Below, one piece after another: positions 19,057 to 28,487 of a stretch of 46,003 bases of DNA (its first letter is position 1; each line of letters starts with the position of its first letter). Origin of the DNA: an uncultured Thermoguttaceae bacterium (lineage in GTDB: Bacteria; Planctomycetota; Planctomycetia; Pirellulales; Thermoguttaceae); the NCBI GenBank assembly GCA_938042245.1, contig CALIRO010000016.1:1-46003 (forward strand), read 5' to 3'. Position numbers and translations under genes: made by a program. The notes beneath the pieces are model-generated. The model did no database searches. It had not been told where the DNA came from and saw nothing but the letters and a program-made list of their open reading frames with translations.

Positions 19057-21225
19057 ATGGTTCCAAAGGGCCTGCCTCTGGCAACAGGATGGCAATGGAT
19101 CGGCAGGATTACCTGGGCGGTGGCAATGGTCTTGGGCGGCGGCAACGGGCTGGAAGCGGGACCGCTGGGAGGGTCAGCCGCTCCAACGCCAGGGGGGCTG
19201 GAGGTGTCTTCGGCGCCCGGTCCGTTAGATTCCCAACTACTCCAAACCACTGCTGCTCCTGGCGGCTGGGAGGCATCCGGCGGGGGGCTTGGCTCGGGAA
19301 GCACGTCGGTGTTGTCGGCCCAGGGGGTAGAAGGGCCGTCGGCCTCACCGACAGAACCTGCTGCGGCCCCGGGGCTGGCTTTACCGTTCCGATCCGCCCT
19401 TGGCCCGGTGGATTGGGCTGTGTTGGCCGGCTATTTCCTGCTCCTGCTGCTGCTTACGTGGTATTCGGTGCGCAAAAGCCGGGATACAGCCGATGATTAT
19501 TTCTTGGCAGGTCGGCATTTGGGTTGGCTGATTGTGGGGGCGTCGATCTTTTCGTCGAATATCGGTTCGGAGCATTTGGTTGGTTTGGCCGGTTCCGGTT
19601 GTACCGACGGGGTGGCAATGGCCCATTATGAACTTCATGCCTGGTGTCTTTTGGTTTTGGCTTGGGTGATGGTGCCGTTTTACACCCGGTCGATGGTCTT
19701 TACCATGCCGGAGTTTTTGGAGCGGCGGTATTCGGCTACGGCACGCTGGGTGCTGTCGATTATTTCCCTGGTGGCCTATATTTTGACGAAGATTGCCGTG
19801 GGGATTTTTGCCGGCGGCGTGGTCTTCCGAACCCTTTTGCCGGAACTCCGCCTGGAAGTGGCAGGCTATGTGTTTGATAGCTTTTGGATCGGTTCGGTAC
19901 TGGTGATTCTTTTTACAGGCTTATATACGGTTTTGGGGGGCCTGCGGGCGGTTGCTTATACGGAGGCCTTGCAGACGTTGGTGTTGATACTGGGATCGGT
20001 GTTGGTGACGGTGTATGGTTTGGCGGAGCTTGGCGGTTGGCAGGAGCTTCGGCAGGCGCCGTATCCGGGTTCGCAGTTGGAGGTCGGCTACAATGAAGGG
20101 TTTAATCTCTGGAAGCCGCTGATTCCGAAACAAATCGAGGGCAAAAAGGTCGAAGGGACTTGGGCGCCGGTGCGGGAGGAGGTGGAGCGGGACGGCCAGA
20201 AGGTCATCCGGATGGCATGGTATTTTAACGGGAATTATCCCTGGCTGGGGATGCTATTTTGTGCGCCGATTATTGGGCTTTGGTATTGGTGTACTGATCA
20301 GTACATAGTTCAACGGGCGCTGGGCGCCCCCAACGAACGGGAAGCGCGCCGAGGCAGCATCTTTGCCGCCTACCTAAAGCTGCTGCCAGTATTTATCTTC
20401 ATCATTCCTGGGATGATCTGTTTTGCCCTAGCAAGCCGGGGATATCCCGGCCTAGCGCATCTGGTGGACGAGCAGGGCCGGGCTATTGCCGAACGCTGCC
20501 AGTCTGCCTTTCCGCTGATGGTGGCTCATGTGCTGCCGATGGGGGTGCGGGGCATTGTGGTGGCGGGGCTTTTGGCCGCCTTGATGAGCTCCCTGGCAGG
20601 TGTATTTAATGCCAGTTCAACTTTGTTTACCATGGACTTTTATCAGAAGTTCCGGCCGTCGGCCTCGCAGCATCAGCTGGTCTGGATCGGCCGGGTGGCT
20701 ACGACGGTGATGGTGCTGATAGGACTAGCCTGGGTGCCGGTCATCCAAGGCGCTCGGGGGTTGTACGATTACCTCCAGACAGTGCAAGGATATCTAGCGC
20801 CGCCGATCTTTGTGGTGTTTTTCTTTGGGGTGTTTAACAAGCGGCTGAATGCCAAGGGCTGTTTGGCGGCGCTGGTGGTGGGGTTTGCGTTGGGGGTGTT
20901 TCGGCTGGCGGTGGATACACCGGTGGCGTTGAAGTTGGGCGGCTTTGAGCATGGGTACCCGACCGGGTCGTTTTTATGGATCGTCAATCAGATTTATTTT
21001 CAGTATTACAGTCTGTTGGTGTTTTTGGTTAGTTTAGGGGTCATGTTTTTGGTAAGCTATTTGACTGAGCCGCCGGCCGAGCACCAGATCCGTGGACTGA
21101 CTTTTAGCACATTAACCCAGGAGGATCGGCAGCGCTCCAGGGCCAGTTGGGGTTGGCCAGAAGTGGTTGCCTCGGCAGTGGTCATAGCGGTCATTCTCGC
21201 GGCGTATGGGTCTTTTAACGGATGA
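19057..21225 (+). CDS. Sodium:solute symporter (SSS/SLC5 family)
   Basis: This 722-residue transporter couples solute uptake to a sodium gradient. The family starts at about residue 115 with WAVLAGYFLLLLLLTWYSV, then DDYFLAGRHLGWLIVGASIF, SSNIGSEHLVGLAGSG, FYTRSMVFTMPEFLERRYS and further helices to the C-terminus. The SGLT-type GSEHLVGLAG and the GLWYWCTDQYIVQRAL block point to the sugar/inositol transporting branch, but the substrate is unknown. A hydrophilic insert between two helices (around residues 345-385, EGKKVEGTWAPVREEVERDG) looks lineage-specific. ATG 19057 is chosen because GGAAGGAG sits 7 bases upstream; it yields an N-terminal hydrophobic segment and a low-complexity Gly/Ala/Ser/Pro linker of about 70 residues before the first core helix, an unusual extra. 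Confidence 0.9.
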   Translation: MVPKGLPLATGWQWIGRITWAVAMVLGGGNGLEAGPLGGSAAPTPGGLEVSSAPGPLDSQLLQTTAAPGGWEASGGGLGSGSTSVLSAQGVEGPSASPTEPAAAPGLALPFRSALGPVDWAVLAGYFLLLLLLTWYSVRKSRDTADDYFLAGRHLGWLIVGASIFSSNIGSEHLVGLAGSGCTDGVAMAHYELHAWCLLVLAWVMVPFYTRSMVFTMPEFLERRYSATARWVLSIISLVAYILTKIAVGIFAGGVVFRTLLPELRLEVAGYVFDSFWIGSVLVILFTGLYTVLGGLRAVAYTEALQTLVLILGSVLVTVYGLAELGGWQELRQAPYPGSQLEVGYNEGFNLWKPLIPKQIEGKKVEGTWAPVREEVERDGQKVIRMAWYFNGNYPWLGMLFCAPIIGLWYWCTDQYIVQRALGAPNEREARRGSIFAAYLKLLPVFIFIIPGMICFALASRGYPGLAHLVDEQGRAIAERCQSAFPLMVAHVLPMGVRGIVVAGLLAALMSSLAGVFNASSTLFTMDFYQKFRPSASQHQLVWIGRVATTVMVLIGLAWVPVIQGARGLYDYLQTVQGYLAPPIFVVFFFGVFNKRLNAKGCLAALVVGFALGVFRLAVDTPVALKLGGFEHGYPTGSFLWIVNQIYFQYYSLLVFLVSLGVMFLVSYLTEPPAEHQIRGLTFSTLTQEDRQRSRASWGWPEVVASAVVIAVILAAYGSFNG

Positions 21226-21410
21226 GCCGAGCACCTTTATCTTACCGGCGAGCAGAGCCCCTTAGGCTCCGTGGCAGCCAGGAAAGGGATCGAAGGAGAG
21301 ATTTCAACCCTATAGGGGGGGTTGTTTCTACCCAACAGGATAGGTAAAATGCCCGTGGGAGGCTGAGGAGGCGGCAAAGATCCGTAAAAATATACACCTA
21401 ATTGGGGGTA

Positions 21411-21438
21411 TTGTCTGCCCTATTTTTGCGGTTATAAT
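21411..21438 (+). promoter_or_regulatory. Candidate promoter of tRNA-Arg(UCG)
   Basis: TTGTCT (21411-21416), a 16-base spacer and TATAAT (21433-21438) end about 30 bases before the mature tRNA, a normal layout for a tRNA promoter. Confidence 0.65.
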
Positions 21439-21468
21439 ACTTTCTTTAAAATTTTGAGTGGTCTTCGT

Positions 21469-21542
21469 GCGCCCGTAGCGCAACTGGATAGCGCATCGGT
21501 CTTCGGAACCGACGGTTGGGGGTTCGAATCCCTCCGGGCGCG
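21469..21542 (+). tRNA. tRNA-Arg (anticodon UCG)
   Basis: Acceptor GCGCCCG pairs with CGGGCGC, discriminator G. The D stem is GCGC/GCGC, the anticodon stem TCGGT/ACCGA around CTTCGGA (anticodon TCG, codon CGA), and the T arm contains GGTTCGAATCC. CCA is not encoded. Confidence 0.97.
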
Positions 21543-21633
21543 GTGGTTTGGCTGTTTCCGGGGCAGGTTTCCAAGCCGCAAGAGGTAAGGGTTCGATAGG
21601 AAATGGGGCCAGTGGGGGCCAGAGGAACCCGCC

Positions 21634-23100
21634 GTGGATGTGGTAACGCTGGTAGTGATCGCTTCGATCCTGCTGCAACTGGGGGCAGTGATAGTTGCCC
21701 TTCGGCAAATGTTGGAACTACCCAACCTCCGATGGGCCTGGGGGACCATTACAGCGGCGTTTGGGTTAATGGCCCTGCGGCGAATCTTGACCTTAGGGGC
21801 TCATTTGGAAGGCAGTGCGGGGGCGGCGGTCTCCCTAGAGGTGGAAATACTTGCCCTTTTGATCTCGGCGCTTCTGTTGGCGGGAGTGGCTCAGTTAGGA
21901 CCTTTCTTGACCCAGATGGCCCAATCGGAAGCCCAACTGCGTGAAAGCCAGCGGGCCATGTCGGCTCTGATGAAAAACCTGCCGGGGATGGCGTACCGCT
22001 GCCTGAATGATCCCCATTGGACCATGGAATTTGTGAGCGAGGGCTGTTTGTCCCTGACCGGGTATCGGCCTGAGGATTTGATCGGCAATCGGGTGATTTC
22101 CTATACCGAGATCATCGTCCCGGAATATCGCCAACAGGTCCATGAAAGTGTGCAGCGGGCCATTGCCGCCGAGGAGCCGTTTCAGCTTATCTATCGGATT
22201 CGCACGGCCCAAGGAGAGGAAAAATGGGTCTGGGAGAAAGGCTCTGCGGTCCGAGACGCCCAAGGTCGGGTGATTGCTTTGGAGGGGTTTATTACGGATA
22301 TTACCGAACGTTGCCAAGCCGAAGAAATCCTCCGAAAAACCCACGAGGAACTCGAAAAACTGGTAGCCGAACGCACCGCCGAACTGCAACGTTCCAATCG
22401 GGACTTGATGCAATTTGCCTATAGTGTCTCGCACGACCTGCAAGAGCCGCTCCGCATGATGAGCGCCTATTTGCAAGCCCTGCGTGGGATGCTAAAAGAT
22501 CGGCTTCAGGAGACGGAACGGTCTTTGTTAGACCTATCCCTGGAGGCCACTCAGCGCTTGCAGCGGATGGTTAACGATCTGTTGGCCTATAGCCGGGCCG
22601 GCACCCGAGGCGCCCATTTTGAACACGTAGATGCCAATCGGGTGGTGCAGGAGGCCCTCCAGAACCTCCAAGCTGCTATCGAACAAGCCGGTGCGCAGAT
22701 CACCTTAGAGCCACTGCCGAAAGTAACTGCGGATGCAACGCTGCTGCTGGAACTGTTCCAGAATCTGATCAGCAATGCGGTCAAATTTCATTCGCCGGAT
22801 CGGCCTCCGAAGGTTCGGATCTGGTGTGAAGACAAGGGGCAGGAGTGGCTCTTTGCCGTCCAGGACAACGGCATTGGAATTGAACCGGAGAATGTGGAGC
22901 GGATATTCCTGATTTTCGAGCGGCTTCATCCGGAAGAGGAGTATCCGGGCACCGGCATTGGGTTGGCCATTTGCAAACGGATAGCAGAACGCCATGGGGG
23001 TCGGATTTGGTGCCAGTCCACGCCGGGGGAGGGATCGACGTTTTATTTTAGCTTGCCCAAACGACCGCCTGAGGCGCCCCCACCGGAAAGACCGCTCTAG
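21634..23100 (+). CDS. Membrane PAS sensor histidine kinase
   Basis: This 488-residue kinase begins with three hydrophobic helices (roughly 4-25, 35-55 and 66-90) without an evident extracellular domain. A PAS fold follows (about 110-225: MEFVSEGCLSLTGYRPEDLI, then EEKWVWEKGSAVRDAQGRVI), then a coiled coil (EELEKLVAERTAELQRSNRD). The HisKA domain has phospho-acceptor His267 in SVSHDLQEPLRMM, the variant common in phytochrome-type kinases, and the HATPase domain has NLISNAVKFH, VQDNGIGIEPEN and GTGIGLAICKRI. No response regulator is adjacent, so it is an orphan. The start is GTG 21634 with AGAGGA about 8 bases upstream. It lies 91 bases after tRNA-Arg. Confidence 0.93.
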   Translation: MDVVTLVVIASILLQLGAVIVALRQMLELPNLRWAWGTITAAFGLMALRRILTLGAHLEGSAGAAVSLEVEILALLISALLLAGVAQLGPFLTQMAQSEAQLRESQRAMSALMKNLPGMAYRCLNDPHWTMEFVSEGCLSLTGYRPEDLIGNRVISYTEIIVPEYRQQVHESVQRAIAAEEPFQLIYRIRTAQGEEKWVWEKGSAVRDAQGRVIALEGFITDITERCQAEEILRKTHEELEKLVAERTAELQRSNRDLMQFAYSVSHDLQEPLRMMSAYLQALRGMLKDRLQETERSLLDLSLEATQRLQRMVNDLLAYSRAGTRGAHFEHVDANRVVQEALQNLQAAIEQAGAQITLEPLPKVTADATLLLELFQNLISNAVKFHSPDRPPKVRIWCEDKGQEWLFAVQDNGIGIEPENVERIFLIFERLHPEEEYPGTGIGLAICKRIAERHGGRIWCQSTPGEGSTFYFSLPKRPPEAPPPERPL

Positions 23101-23358
23101 TAGGTAGGTTCGGATTCCCGCGAGCAGGTGGCGAACCGATCCCCTTTTCTAAGTTCGGAGTTTTCCCGATTTGGCGGTGTGCCCGGAATAGGAACCTCCT
23201 GCCCGGTTGGTAACCTTGCGGGTAATCGATTTCCTCAGGGGCTGTTGCCCAGCAGCGAGGGATTTTGTTGGAAGTGGTTTTCGAACGGCAGGAAGGATTT
23301 GAGAAGATTTGAACAGAGAGATTTCCGTGGAGAGATTTTTGTTGGACCCAGCAGGAGG

Positions 23359-26103
23359 ATGAGCACCTTGGAACGAACCGCCGATCTGCTAAACGCCCGA
23401 GGGGAACTCCATCTGCCGAGTGGGAAAGTAGGTTTTTATCGTCTCAGTCGGCTAGAAGAGCTTGGATGGACTCGGCTGGAGGAATTGCCGTATTGCATTC
23501 GGGTTCTTTTGGAGTCGGCGCTTCGGCATTGCAACGGTCGGGAGGTCCGTCCGGAAGATGTGGAGCATTTGGCCCGTTGGCGGGCGGAGGATTTGCCGAA
23601 GGTGGAAGTGCCGTTTCTGCCGGCCCGGGTGCTGTTGCAGGATTTTACCGGGGTGCCGTGTGTAGTGGATTTGGCGGCGATGCGGGCGGCCGTTGCCCGC
23701 TTGGGAGGCGATCCGCACCGGGTCAATCCCTTGGTACCTGTAGATCTGGTCATTGATCATTCGCTGCAGGTGGATTTTTATGGTTCCGCGGATGCATTGG
23801 CCCGGAATGTAGCCTTAGAATTGGAGCGGAATCGGGAGCGATATACCTTTTTACGATGGGGCCAGACCGCATTGAAAAACTTTCGCGTCATTCCGCCCTC
23901 GGTAGGGATTATTCATCAGGTGAACTTGGAGTTTTTGGCCAGCTGTGTCAGTCTGGGGCATGACCATGGGGGGCCGGTGGCGTATCCGGATTCCGTCGTT
24001 GGCACGGATAGCCATACCACGACGATCAACGGGCTGGGGGTGGTCGGTTGGGGTGTAGGCGGCATTGAAGCGGAGGCGGTCATGCTTGGCCAGCCGGTAC
24101 CTCTCCTTTTGCCGGAGGTCGTTGGGGTGGAGTTGGTCGGTCAGCTTCCTGCCGGGGCTACGGCCACCGACTTGGTGCTGACGTTAACCCAACGGCTCCG
24201 CCAACTGGGGGTGGTAGGAAAATTGATCGAGTTTTTTGGGCCTACCGCAGCTTGGCTACCGGTGCCGGATCGGGCCACCTTGGCCAATATGGCGCCGGAA
24301 TATGGGGCTACGATGGCTTACTTTCCTTTCGACGAACAAACCTTGAGTTATCTGCGGCAAACAGGCCGATCGGAAGAACAGATCCGGTTGGTGGAAAGAT
24401 ATACAAAGGAACAACTACTCTGGCGATCCCCCGGCGCACCGGCGCCGAAATATTCTCAGGTGCTGACGGTAGATCTGAGCACGGTGGAGCCGTCGGTGGC
24501 CGGCCCAAAACGCCCCCAGGATCGGACGCCGATTCACCAACTGCCCTCAGCATTTCGACGCTCGCTGGAATCTCCGCCGACAGCCTGGGGCTTTGGTCTA
24601 TCGGCCCAGCAGGTCGGCCAGAGGGTACGCATTAGCTGTGCCGGTCAGCAGGTGGAGCTTCGCCATGGTTCGGTGGTGCTGGCGGCCATTACCAGTTGTA
24701 CCAATACGAGTAATCCTACGCTGATGTTGGCCGCTGGTCTGCTGGCCGAGAAGGCGGTTGGCCGGGGCCTGCGAGTGCCCCCCTATGTAAAGACCAGTTT
24801 AGCGCCGGGTTCTCGGGTGGTCAGCGAGTATTTGGCGGCCACTGGCTTGGACAGAGCGTTGGAGGGGTTGGGATTTTACACGGTCGGCTATGGCTGCGCC
24901 ACATGCATTGGTAATAGCGGCCCCCTGCCAGAACCGGTGGCCCAGGCCATTCAGGAACACGGCTTGGTGGTGGCGGCGGTCTTAAGCGGTAATAGAAACT
25001 TTGAAGGCCGAATCCATCCGCTGATCCGGGCTAACTACCTGGCCAGTCCGCCGTTGGTAGTCGCCTATGCGCTGGCTGGCCGGATCGACATCGACTTGCA
25101 ACGGGAGCCGATTGGCAAAGATCCGGCAGGCCGACCGGTGTTTCTGCGAGAGATTTGGCCCACACCGGAGGAGCTGGCCCGAGCTGCCAGGGCCATTTTA
25201 CCGGAAATGTTCCGCCGCCCCTATGCCCGGTTGCAAGAGGCTTCGCCGTTGTGGAATCTATTGCCCAGGCCGGAAGGGGCCTTGTATGCTTGGGAGTCGG
25301 CCAGTACGTACATCCAACCGCCGCCGTTCCTGGAGCAGATTTCCTTGAGTCCGCCTGGGATTCGGCCGATCCGGCAGGCCCGGATCCTGGCCCTTTTGGG
25401 CGATTCGATCACGACGGATCATATTTCCCCCGCTGGGGCCATCAGCCCAGAAAGCCCGGCCGGAAAATATCTGCTCTCTTTAGGGGTCCGGCCAGAAGAT
25501 TTTAACAGTTACGGTGCCCGCCGGGGCAACCACCAGGTGATGGTGCGGGGGACGTTTGCCAATGCTCGGCTCCGGAATCATATGGTGCCGGGGGTGGAAG
25601 GGGGATATACTCGGCATTTCCCGTCCGGGGAACTGATGAGCATTTACGAGGCGGCCCTCCGATACCAACAAGAGGGGGTGCCCTTGGTGATCATGGCTGG
25701 TGGGGAGTACGGCTCTGGCAGCAGCCGAGATTGGGCCGCCAAAGGGACGGCCTTGTTGGGTGTTCGGGCCGTCTTGGCCCAAAGCTTCGAACGCATCCAC
25801 CGCAGTAACCTGATTGGCATGGGAGTGCTGCCATTGGAGTTTCTGCCCGGACAAAGCTGGCAAAGTTGGCAACTGAGCGGCCAAGAAATCATCGATCTGC
25901 CCGACTTGAACGATCGGCTCCAGCCGGGACAGATAGTCCAAGTGGTGCTCCAGCCGCCGACCGGCCCGACCCGGCAGTTGCAGGTCAAAGTCCGGATTGA
26001 TACGCCGTTGGAATTGGAGTGGTACCGGCACGGCGGCATTCTGCCTATGATGGTCCGAAAACTCCTGGCCGACAAAGGATCGGCTAGTCCTGCCCCACCA
26101 TAG
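23359..26103 (+). CDS. acnA: Aconitate hydratase A
   Basis: This [4Fe-4S] enzyme interconverts citrate and isocitrate in the TCA cycle. With 914 residues it is of normal AcnA length. Cluster ligands lie in ITSCTNTSNP and in GYGCATCIGNSG; other conserved blocks are SVGIIHQVNLEFLAS, DSVVGTDSHTTTINGLGVVG, GDSITTDHISPAGAI and the swivel-domain GGEYGSGSSRDWAAKGT with SFERIHRSNLIGMGVLPLEF. The start is uncertain: ATG 23359 gives the family-like MSTLERTADLL but directly abuts AGGAGG (spacing too short), whereas TTG 23368 has AGGAGG at 9 bases. The open frame back to 23128 is not family-like. A glycosyltransferase gene follows within about 20 bases, possibly in the same transcript. Confidence 0.95.
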   Translation: MSTLERTADLLNARGELHLPSGKVGFYRLSRLEELGWTRLEELPYCIRVLLESALRHCNGREVRPEDVEHLARWRAEDLPKVEVPFLPARVLLQDFTGVPCVVDLAAMRAAVARLGGDPHRVNPLVPVDLVIDHSLQVDFYGSADALARNVALELERNRERYTFLRWGQTALKNFRVIPPSVGIIHQVNLEFLASCVSLGHDHGGPVAYPDSVVGTDSHTTTINGLGVVGWGVGGIEAEAVMLGQPVPLLLPEVVGVELVGQLPAGATATDLVLTLTQRLRQLGVVGKLIEFFGPTAAWLPVPDRATLANMAPEYGATMAYFPFDEQTLSYLRQTGRSEEQIRLVERYTKEQLLWRSPGAPAPKYSQVLTVDLSTVEPSVAGPKRPQDRTPIHQLPSAFRRSLESPPTAWGFGLSAQQVGQRVRISCAGQQVELRHGSVVLAAITSCTNTSNPTLMLAAGLLAEKAVGRGLRVPPYVKTSLAPGSRVVSEYLAATGLDRALEGLGFYTVGYGCATCIGNSGPLPEPVAQAIQEHGLVVAAVLSGNRNFEGRIHPLIRANYLASPPLVVAYALAGRIDIDLQREPIGKDPAGRPVFLREIWPTPEELARAARAILPEMFRRPYARLQEASPLWNLLPRPEGALYAWESASTYIQPPPFLEQISLSPPGIRPIRQARILALLGDSITTDHISPAGAISPESPAGKYLLSLGVRPEDFNSYGARRGNHQVMVRGTFANARLRNHMVPGVEGGYTRHFPSGELMSIYEAALRYQQEGVPLVIMAGGEYGSGSSRDWAAKGTALLGVRAVLAQSFERIHRSNLIGMGVLPLEFLPGQSWQSWQLSGQEIIDLPDLNDRLQPGQIVQVVLQPPTGPTRQLQVKVRIDTPLELEWYRHGGILPMMVRKLLADKGSASPAPP

Positions 26104-26122
26104 GGAACCGTTGGCCAAGCCC

Positions 26123-27106
26123 ATGCAGATGCCTCTGGTCAGTGTGGTGATTCCGGTTTATAACGGGGAGGCCTTTGTGGGCCAGGCGATTGAAAGCGTG
26201 CTGGCCCAGACCTGGCCTCATCTGGAACTGATTGTCGTCAACGATGGTTCCACGGACGGGTCGGCGGAGGTGATTGGCCGATACCGGGATCGGTTGGTGC
26301 TTGTGGAGCAGTCCAACCAAGGGGTGGCTGCCGCTCGCAATGCCGGCATGCAACGGGCCAAGGGCGATTTTGTCGCCCTGTTGGATCAAGACGATTGGTG
26401 GCGCCCGGAAAAACTGGCCCGGCAGGTGCCACTCCTGGCAGCTAATCCCCGGGTGGGCCTGGTGCATACGGCGGTCGATCACTACGATCAGACCCGACAG
26501 CAATGGGTCGGCCCGTTAAACCCTCAGGCCAAGCCAGAACGATTGGTCGGCCAATGCTTCCGTCAGCTTCTGCTAGATAATCAAATTTACAATTCTACGG
26601 TGCTTCTCCGCCGAGCCGCCCTAGAGCAAGTCGGCCTGTGCGACCTGAGCATCCGAGGCAATACGGTGCAGGACTACGACCTGTGGCTCCGGATTGCTCG
26701 CCATTGGGAATTGGCCTTTGTGCCGGAGCCGTTGGTCGTCTTCCGGATCCACAGCGGCCAGGGCACTTGGGACCGGCGCCTGATGCTGTCGGAAGAGGCT
26801 CGGCTGTTGGAACGGGTTCTGGCCGAGGAAGGACTTACCGGAGATTGGGAACTTCGAGGGCGGATGGCCCGGCTGTACGATCAATTAGGGACGGCACAGT
26901 TGGAGGCCGGGGATCGGCGGGGGGCCCGGCAGAGTTTTCGTCGGGCTTTGCAATGGCAACCCACGGGCCGCGCCCGCCTGTTATGGCTTATCGGCTGGTT
27001 ACCCAGTCCTGTGATCCGCTGCTTGCAGGCCCTGTGGCATCACTGGACCAGCCGCCCATCGGCCCCGGGCTTTCCCCTTGCCCAAACCCACTCTCCTCAG
27101 AAGTAA
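26123..27106 (+). CDS. Family 2 glycosyltransferase
   Basis: This is a soluble GT-A fold enzyme of about 327 residues that moves a sugar from a nucleotide donor to an acceptor. The N-terminal block VSVVIPVYNGEAFVGQAIES and VNDGSTDGSAEVI are classic GT2; the metal-binding DxD-like motif is LLDQDDWWRPEKL, followed by VHTAVDHYD. The last 70 residues form a TPR-like helical pair (YDQLGTAQLEAGDRRGARQS) and a hydrophobic tail. The acceptor is unknown. Start: ATG 26123 has no good ribosome site; TTG 26111 (four residues earlier) follows AGGGAA closely and is an alternative. It follows acnA closely and precedes two dTDP-rhamnose genes, so a role in surface polysaccharide is a reasonable inference. 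Confidence 0.88.
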   Translation: MQMPLVSVVIPVYNGEAFVGQAIESVLAQTWPHLELIVVNDGSTDGSAEVIGRYRDRLVLVEQSNQGVAAARNAGMQRAKGDFVALLDQDDWWRPEKLARQVPLLAANPRVGLVHTAVDHYDQTRQQWVGPLNPQAKPERLVGQCFRQLLLDNQIYNSTVLLRRAALEQVGLCDLSIRGNTVQDYDLWLRIARHWELAFVPEPLVVFRIHSGQGTWDRRLMLSEEARLLERVLAEEGLTGDWELRGRMARLYDQLGTAQLEAGDRRGARQSFRRALQWQPTGRARLLWLIGWLPSPVIRCLQALWHHWTSRPSAPGFPLAQTHSPQK

Positions 27107-27298
27107 CCACTCTGTTTTCACCCTGGGGGTTAGGGAGATGGCTGGTTTCGAACACCTCTGCGATTCTACCGGTGTCGGAACTCTTTGGCCTGGTGGGTTT
27201 TTTACCGGTGCTGGCGTCCTGGGAAGAAAAAACGCTTCTCTTTTTTTCGGCGATAATCTATGATTGACTGAAGAACTCTCGGGGGAGGAACCTTTGCC

Positions 27299-28198
27299 AT
27301 GGCGGAGAGCAGCTATTTTCAGAAAGGGATCGTGCTTGCTGGTGGCGCCGGTACACGTTTGTATCCCATTACTCGGGCTGTCAGTAAGCAGCTCCTGCCG
27401 GTCTATGACAAGCCGATGGTCTATTATCCCCTGTCCACCCTGATGCTGGCCGGCATCCGAAAGATTCTGCTGATTACCACGCCGGAGGACCTGCCGGCCT
27501 TTCAGCGCCTTTTGGGCGACGGGAGCCAATGGGGTTTGGAGCTTCAGTATGCGGTGCAGGCACGGCCGGAGGGGATTGCCCAGGCCTTTTTGATCGGGCG
27601 GGATTTTATCGGGTCGGACCACGTGGCGTTGGTATTAGGGGATAATATTTTTTATGGGCAAGGTTTTCAGGGGATGCTGGCCCGTGTGGCGGCCCGGCCG
27701 GAAGGAGCCACCGTGTTCGCCTATCCGGTCAAAGACCCTCAGCGGTATGGCGTCGTCGAACTGGATCCTACGGGCCGACCCCTGAGCATTGTAGAAAAAC
27801 CTGCCCAGCCGAAATCCCGATATGCTGTGACCGGGCTTTATTTTTATGATAACGAAGTGGTCTCCATAGCAGCGGCGCTTCGTCCCTCGGCCCGAGGGGA
27901 ACTGGAGATTACCGACGTCAACCGGGCGTATTTGGAGCGGGATCGGCTCTATGTGGAGCTATTTGGCCGGGGGTTTGCTTGGCTGGATACCGGCACTCAC
28001 GACTCGCTCCTGCAAGCAGCCAACTTCATCCAAACCATCGAGCACCGGCAAGGCTGGAAAGTCGCCTGCCTGGAGGAAATCGCTTGGCGGAAAGGCTTTA
28101 TCAGCCGAGACCAGTTTGCCGCCCTGGCCGCCCAGTACCGCGGCAGCACCTACGGCCAATACCTGCTGGAACTGCTCGAAACCGGCGAAGTGGCCTAG
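27299..28198 (+). CDS. rfbA: Glucose-1-phosphate thymidylyltransferase
   Basis: This 299-residue enzyme makes dTDP-glucose from dTTP and glucose-1-phosphate, the first step to dTDP-L-rhamnose. The nucleotide-binding loop [16 protein letters not shown] is followed by [35 protein letters not shown] (as [15 protein letters not shown] here), the catalytic-lysine motif [11 protein letters not shown] and the C-terminal [28 protein letters not shown] lies about 9 bases before ATG 27299. rfbD follows after 289 bases; the intermediate genes rfbB (4,6-dehydratase) and rfbC (epimerase) are not in this window. Confidence 0.96.
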   Translation: MAESSYFQKGIVLAGGAGTRLYPITRAVSKQLLPVYDKPMVYYPLSTLMLAGIRKILLITTPEDLPAFQRLLGDGSQWGLELQYAVQARPEGIAQAFLIGRDFIGSDHVALVLGDNIFYGQGFQGMLARVAARPEGATVFAYPVKDPQRYGVVELDPTGRPLSIVEKPAQPKSRYAVTGLYFYDNEVVSIAAALRPSARGELEITDVNRAYLERDRLYVELFGRGFAWLDTGTHDSLLQAANFIQTIEHRQGWKVACLEEIAWRKGFISRDQFAALAAQYRGSTYGQYLLELLETGEVA

Positions 28199-28487
28199 GC
28201 GGTAGGAAGGGGGCAGCAGTAGACAGTAGGCAGTGGGTAGTGGAGAGTGGGAGGGGGCAGTGGGCAGAGTCGCGACCGTAAGGGAGCGGCCGTTCTGCCA
28301 GGCCGGTCGTGCCCTCCGCCGCCGGTGGATGGGAAGCAGTACAAGGCGGAAGGCAGCGGGGGAGGACCAATCCCCAATACACCAGCTGCGATAACCGCTA
28401 AGCTTCTTGGAAAGCCATGAGGGGTATGGTATTTTTTACAGATTGTAGGAGACCAATAGTACAGGTTGCTCGAATTGGGGTGATTGC
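28199..28487. repeat. Low-complexity GTGGGCAGT-type repeat spacer
   Basis: Between rfbA and rfbD, positions 28213-28268 are an imperfect simple repeat of CAGTGGG/CAGTAGG units, followed by a GTCGCGACCGTAAGGGAGCGG-like element (up to about 28292) and GC-rich DNA with no ORF that I would call. It probably arose by slippage or by insertion of an extragenic repeat. Confidence 0.7.
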